Assembly: GCF_021742065.1 (NCBI RefSeq)
Contig: NZ_JAKKIE010000063.1
Coordinates: 1-18,724, forward strand
Origin: Rhizorhapis sp. SPR117
GTDB taxonomy: Bacteria > Pseudomonadota > Alphaproteobacteria > Sphingomonadales > Sphingomonadaceae
Reading direction: 5' to 3'
DNA: 18,724 bases
Part shown: piece by piece, positions 15,699-18,724 of the stretch
How positions within the stretch are numbered: position 1 is the first letter of the stretch
Layout of the letters: every line of letters begins with the position of its first letter
The notes under the pieces: model-generated
Told to the model about the DNA's origin: nothing
Seen by the model: only the letters and a program-made list of their open reading frames with translations
The model's database searches: none
Position numbers and translations under genes: made by a program

Positions 15699-16586
15699 AT
15701 GAACACAGATAATCGAAATGCAGGAAATTCCGTATTGGTCGGGGCCGCTGTGGCGTTGGCGGGATTACTGTCCACCACGATTGGCGCGGCCTTTGCGAAA
15801 ACGCTCTTCCCGCTGGTTGGCGCGATAGGTGTTGCGGCCCTGCGGCTCAGCCTGGCGGCGGTCCTGTTGCTCCTGTTTCTCCGTCCATGGCGACGCCCCG
15901 TGCCCAAAAACATGCGCTGGGGGCTATTGGGCTATGGCGTGATGCTGGGCCTCATGAACCTACTGATCTATCAGGCCTTCGCACGCATCCCGATTGGTAT
16001 TGCCGTGGCAATCGAAGTAACGGGTCCGCTCGCTGTAGCTTTGTTTGGATCGCGTCGGTCGCGCGATTTCCTTTGGCTGGCGGCTGCCGCTGCGGGCCTG
16101 CTTTTGCTGATGCCGCCTACTGGCGCGGCACCGCTTGATCCAGTGGGAGTCGCCTTCGCGGCGGCGTCTGGCCTCTGCTGGGCGACCTATATCCTTACTG
16201 GCAAGCATATTTCCGAAAAACTTGGAGGGGATGCGGTTGCATGGGGCATGCTGGTCGCGGCGGTGGTGGTCTTGCCGTTGGGGATCGGCCATGCCACAGC
16301 GGTGCTGCTGGAGCCTTGGGTATGGGGCGTTTGCCTGGTGATCGCCCTTCTGTCGAGCGCACTACCTTGTTTGCTGGAAATGGAAGCTATGCGGCGATTG
16401 CCAGCTTCTGTCTTCGGATTACTAGCGAGTGCCGCGCCGGGAGTCGGTGCGTTGTCGGGCTATGCTATATTAGGAGAGCATCTGACCCAGATGCAGTGGC
16501 TTGCGATCTTGTGCATTATTGTGGCGTCGGCGGGCAGTGCATTGTCCGCCAGTCGTCAGGTGAGCATTGAAAGAGCGCTGCTGTAG
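15699..16586 (+). CDS. rhtA: RhtA-type DMT/EamA family amino-acid exporter (threonine/homoserine)
   Basis: Inner-membrane exporter of 295 residues with about ten hydrophobic segments in two EamA repeats (about 10-140 and 150-285). It follows Escherichia coli RhtA closely in order and motif: AAFAKTLFPLVGAIGVAALR near the start, IPIGIAVAIEVTGPLAVALF in the middle, then SSALPCLLEMEAMRRLPASVFG and a C-terminal LGEHLTQMQWLAI. RhtA exports homoserine and threonine; the substrate here is inferred by similarity. The ATG at 15699 has only a weak AAGG upstream. The gene diverges from the cystathionine gamma-synthase-family gene, whose possible homoserine-derived substrates make a functional link conceivable but unproven. 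The next gene converges. Confidence 0.85.
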   Translation: MNTDNRNAGNSVLVGAAVALAGLLSTTIGAAFAKTLFPLVGAIGVAALRLSLAAVLLLLFLRPWRRPVPKNMRWGLLGYGVMLGLMNLLIYQAFARIPIGIAVAIEVTGPLAVALFGSRRSRDFLWLAAAAAGLLLLMPPTGAAPLDPVGVAFAAASGLCWATYILTGKHISEKLGGDAVAWGMLVAAVVVLPLGIGHATAVLLEPWVWGVCLVIALLSSALPCLLEMEAMRRLPASVFGLLASAAPGVGALSGYAILGEHLTQMQWLAILCIIVASAGSALSASRQVSIERALL

Positions 16587-16663
16587 GAAGCTGATCTCAT
16601 AGCTTCTGCAACACATATTCTTTGCCATGGGGGGTGCAGGCGTCTTCTCACAAACAAGGCGTA

Positions 16664-16677
16664 CCATTTCAGAATGG
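16664..16677. repeat. Short perfect inverted repeat downstream of the exporter gene
   Basis: CCATT TCAG AATGG is a 5-bp perfect stem with a 4-base loop in the 176-base gap between the converging exporter and receptor genes. No T-tract follows on either strand. It may add to transcript-end structure or be chance. Confidence 0.25.
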
Positions 16678-16719
16678 CACATATTCGGGACGCTTTGGTC
16701 GTGTGATTTGATCAAAAAA

Positions 16720-16747
16720 GACCCCGGAACCAGGTGGCTCCGGGGTC
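16720..16747 (-). terminator. Strong rho-independent terminator of the TonB receptor gene
   Basis: On the minus strand GACCCCGGA pairs perfectly with TCCGGGGTC (9 bp, mostly G-C) around a 10-base loop, followed immediately by TTTTTT. It starts 15 bases after the receptor stop codon. The outer GATC/GATC flanks could extend the stem by enclosing the T-tract. No T-run follows on the plus strand, so it acts mainly on the receptor transcript. Confidence 0.88.
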
Positions 16748-16762
16748 GATCATGTCCTGGCG

Positions 16763-18658
16763 TTAATGCGCTCCGAACGGTACGCGCAGGGTCGCGCCGT
16801 AAGTGGCCGGCGGGGCATAGATTGAGGTCACGCCGAGAATGCCCAGATTGAGAGCATAGGCACGATATGCCTTGTCGAACACATTCCGCCCCCATGCGGT
16901 GAGCGAAATGCCCGTCGCTTCGTGCCGATAGGTCAAGGAGGCGTTGGTGACATTATAAGCCTTTTGCTGCGAGCCCAGACCGTTGGTCACTTCCAGATAC
17001 TGATCGTCATACCATACACCGTCGATCTGCGCGGCTATATTGCCGCCCGGGATGTCTGTATTGTAACGCAGCAGGTAGTTGATGCTGAAGCGCGGTGCGT
17101 TTGGAAGCTCTGCGCCTTTGATGTTCTTCTGCGGGAAATCGCAGCGGAACAAGCCGCCCAGATTGGTGCAGTATTGACTGTCAGGTGCCCCCGGGAAAAA
17201 CTCAGGCCCGAATTGGACGTCTGTCGCCGGAATGCTGTCCACCGACGATGTTTCCCACGTGCCGCCAAGTACAACATCGAAGTTTTCGGATGGGGACCAG
17301 AATGCTTCCAGCTCTGCGCCGGTTGCATGGGCATCGCTGTTGAAAACATGCGGCACGCCAGCAGCAAGGGAGAAGGCCTGATAATCGTCGTAGATATAAT
17401 GGTACACTGTGCCGTTAAGGCGCAGCGAACGGCCTAGCAGCGACGTTTTGAAGCCTGCTTCCAGGCTGTTGAGCGTTTCAGGGCGGTGCTGGAAATCAGA
17501 CGGCGCGATATTGGACGAAAGCGACCAGTTGCCGCCCTTGATGCCCCGGTTCCACGATGCGAACAACAGAGTGTCTGGGGTGGCCTGAAAATTGAGGGAC
17601 ACGCGGGCTGCCCAGTCCTCGTACTTTTCCCGATTTACGCCGGGAACGACTGCTGCCAAATCCTTGTCGGTGAACAGCACGACGGGGGTGGGCTGCGGCG
17701 CATAGGTGGGATCGCTGAGAACGTTTATATAGTCGATGGACTTATCGTCTTTCGAATACCGTCCGCCCAGCGTCAACGACAATCGATCGGTCAGCGTTAT
17801 GTCACCTTGAGCGAACAACGACCAGTTTTTCGACTTGATCTTGTAGAATTGATCGACTGTCGGGACGGAGAAGCCGCCATTGCCCGATACCGCCAGATCG
17901 TAAATTGGCGCGCCGGTGACGCCGTGAACGCCGTCATAGAGCATATTGAGGTAATAGGCACCAACCTGCCATTTCAACCAGTTTGTATCGCCAGCAAGAC
18001 GCAGTTCCTGCGAAAATTGGTGAAACCTGATCGAGGTATCGACATTGACGATAACGAATGGCAGCGCATCGCCATCCTCCGCATAAACCTTGTTCATCTC
18101 CAGATAGTTCGTGATGGACGTCAGCTTGGCTGCACCCAAATCCCAGTTCAACTCCGCCTGGTAGCTGTTCACCACCCGGTCAAGCTTACCTTTGCGCTCA
18201 CCGAAATGCACCCATGGCGACGCTGGCTCGCCAGTGACACCGTTGATGACTCCGTTCTGGTCGTCGCTGAGGCCTGCCGCATTGGTGTTGCAATAGCCAT
18301 TGTCGAGATAGACGCAGTTTTCAAAGACGTAGCCACCAGTCGCGACGTGGTTGTCTTCGGCGTGCTTGTACCAAAGGCTGAGCGTTACATCCGGCGAAAA
18401 GTCCGCCTGAATGTTGAGGCGGGCCGCCCATCCGTTCTTTCCGCCCAGATCCTGTCCACTGCCTGGCGCGATCAGCGAACCATCGGGTGCCAGCGTATCG
18501 CGGGATTTGATATAGCCATCGGCCTTTTCCATACGGCCAGCGGCGCGGAAGCGTAGGCCGGGCGTCAGTTGCCCCCCAACGGCCCCTTCTACCGACCTGT
18601 CATTAAACCGGCCATATTCGCCCTGAACATAGCCATTGAATTCATCACTGCTAGTCAC
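16763..18658 (-). pseudogene. TonB-dependent outer-membrane receptor, 5'-truncated (beta-barrel only)
   Basis: Outer-membrane receptor barrel of about 630 residues. It begins at the first barrel strands (SDEFNGYVQGEYGRFND) and continues through typical repeats (QAELNWDL, FSQELRLAG, LSLTLGGRYS, LNSLEAGFKTSLL, NYLLRYNTD). It ends NVFDKAYRAYALN and TYGATLRVPFGAH, the usual C-terminal strand although not ending in Phe. The first possible start is a GTG at 18658 without a ribosome-binding site. There is no signal peptide, TonB box or plug; family members normally carry about 150-200 residues before this point. The frame upstream hits a stop at once and a transposase-like frame begins there, so the gene was probably split by an insertion sequence. 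Two pairs of cysteines (ENCVYLDNGYC and QYCTNLGGLFRC) lie in probable extracellular loops. Ligand unknown. Confidence 0.85.
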
Positions 18659-18724
18659 CTGAATCCGAAGTTCGCTTCATTGTTTTCTGGCAGAAGCGTT
18701 TGACGGCGGCGAGGATCTCGTCGG
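18651..18724 (-). mobile_element. End of an insertion sequence: C-terminal codons of a transposase (IS630-like suspected)
   Basis: On the minus strand the last bases of the window read in frame DEILAAVKRFCQKTM then KRTSDSGD and a TAG at 18653-18651. The RFCQKTM-RTSDSGD ending is typical in style of transposase C-termini in sphingomonad insertion sequences, IS630-like in my judgement, though too short to be certain. Receptor homology resumes within a few bases of the stop, so the element's end lies at about 18652-18655. A TA dinucleotide at 18652-18653 would fit the TA target duplication of IS630 elements. The rest of the element and its other end lie outside the window. Confidence 0.55.

Noticed and set aside
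17486..18556. Plus-strand open frame of 356 codons opposite the TonB receptor
   Set aside because: Antisense to an evident beta-barrel sequence, with no domain recognised.

Overview
The window reads as a chromosomal segment of a high-GC alphaproteobacterium, most likely a sphingomonad (Sphingobium/Sphingomonas/Novosphingobium group). This rests on protein style and gene content: an alphaproteobacterial FixL/FixJ pair, a Caulobacter-type cpa/tad pilus operon, a large periplasmic M16 peptidase and a TonB-dependent receptor. It is an inference from recognition, not a search result.

Layout. Bases 41-1748 (+) carry a FixL-like sensor kinase, whose PAS domain lacks its first part, overlapping a FixJ-like response regulator. 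Bases 1801-4674 (+) encode an exported two-module M16 zinc peptidase. A perfect 9-bp hairpin separates it from a convergent minus-strand operon at 11716-4709: cpaA, cpaB, cpaC, cpaD, cpaE, tadB, tadC. These are the prepilin peptidase, secretin-assembly protein, secretin, lipoprotein, localisation ATPase-like protein and two inner-membrane platform proteins of a tight-adherence (Tad/Flp) pilus. The motor ATPase cpaF/tadA, normally between cpaE and tadB, is not there, and no pilin, pseudopilin or tadD gene is in the window.

Divergent from cpaA, at 11766-13846 (+), sit an alpha/beta hydrolase and an FAD-dependent oxidoreductase with an ATGA stop/start overlap. Next come a minus-strand cystathionine gamma-synthase/methionine gamma-lyase family PLP enzyme (14033-15313) and a divergent RhtA-type amino-acid exporter (15699-16586). 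The gap between these two holds an eroded fragment that looks like the N-terminus of an IS21/IS408-type transposase.

The right end (16763-18658, minus) is the beta-barrel part of a TonB-dependent receptor. It has a strong terminator but no signal peptide or plug. Its coding homology stops about where the last 23 codons of another transposase-like reading frame begin, so the receptor appears to have been cut by an insertion sequence running off the window.

I see no tRNA, rRNA, CRISPR array or recognisable riboswitch. I also see no convincing wholly new system. The points most worth following are the motor-less tad operon, the truncated FixL sensor that keeps its haem-ligand histidine, and the IS-cut receptor.
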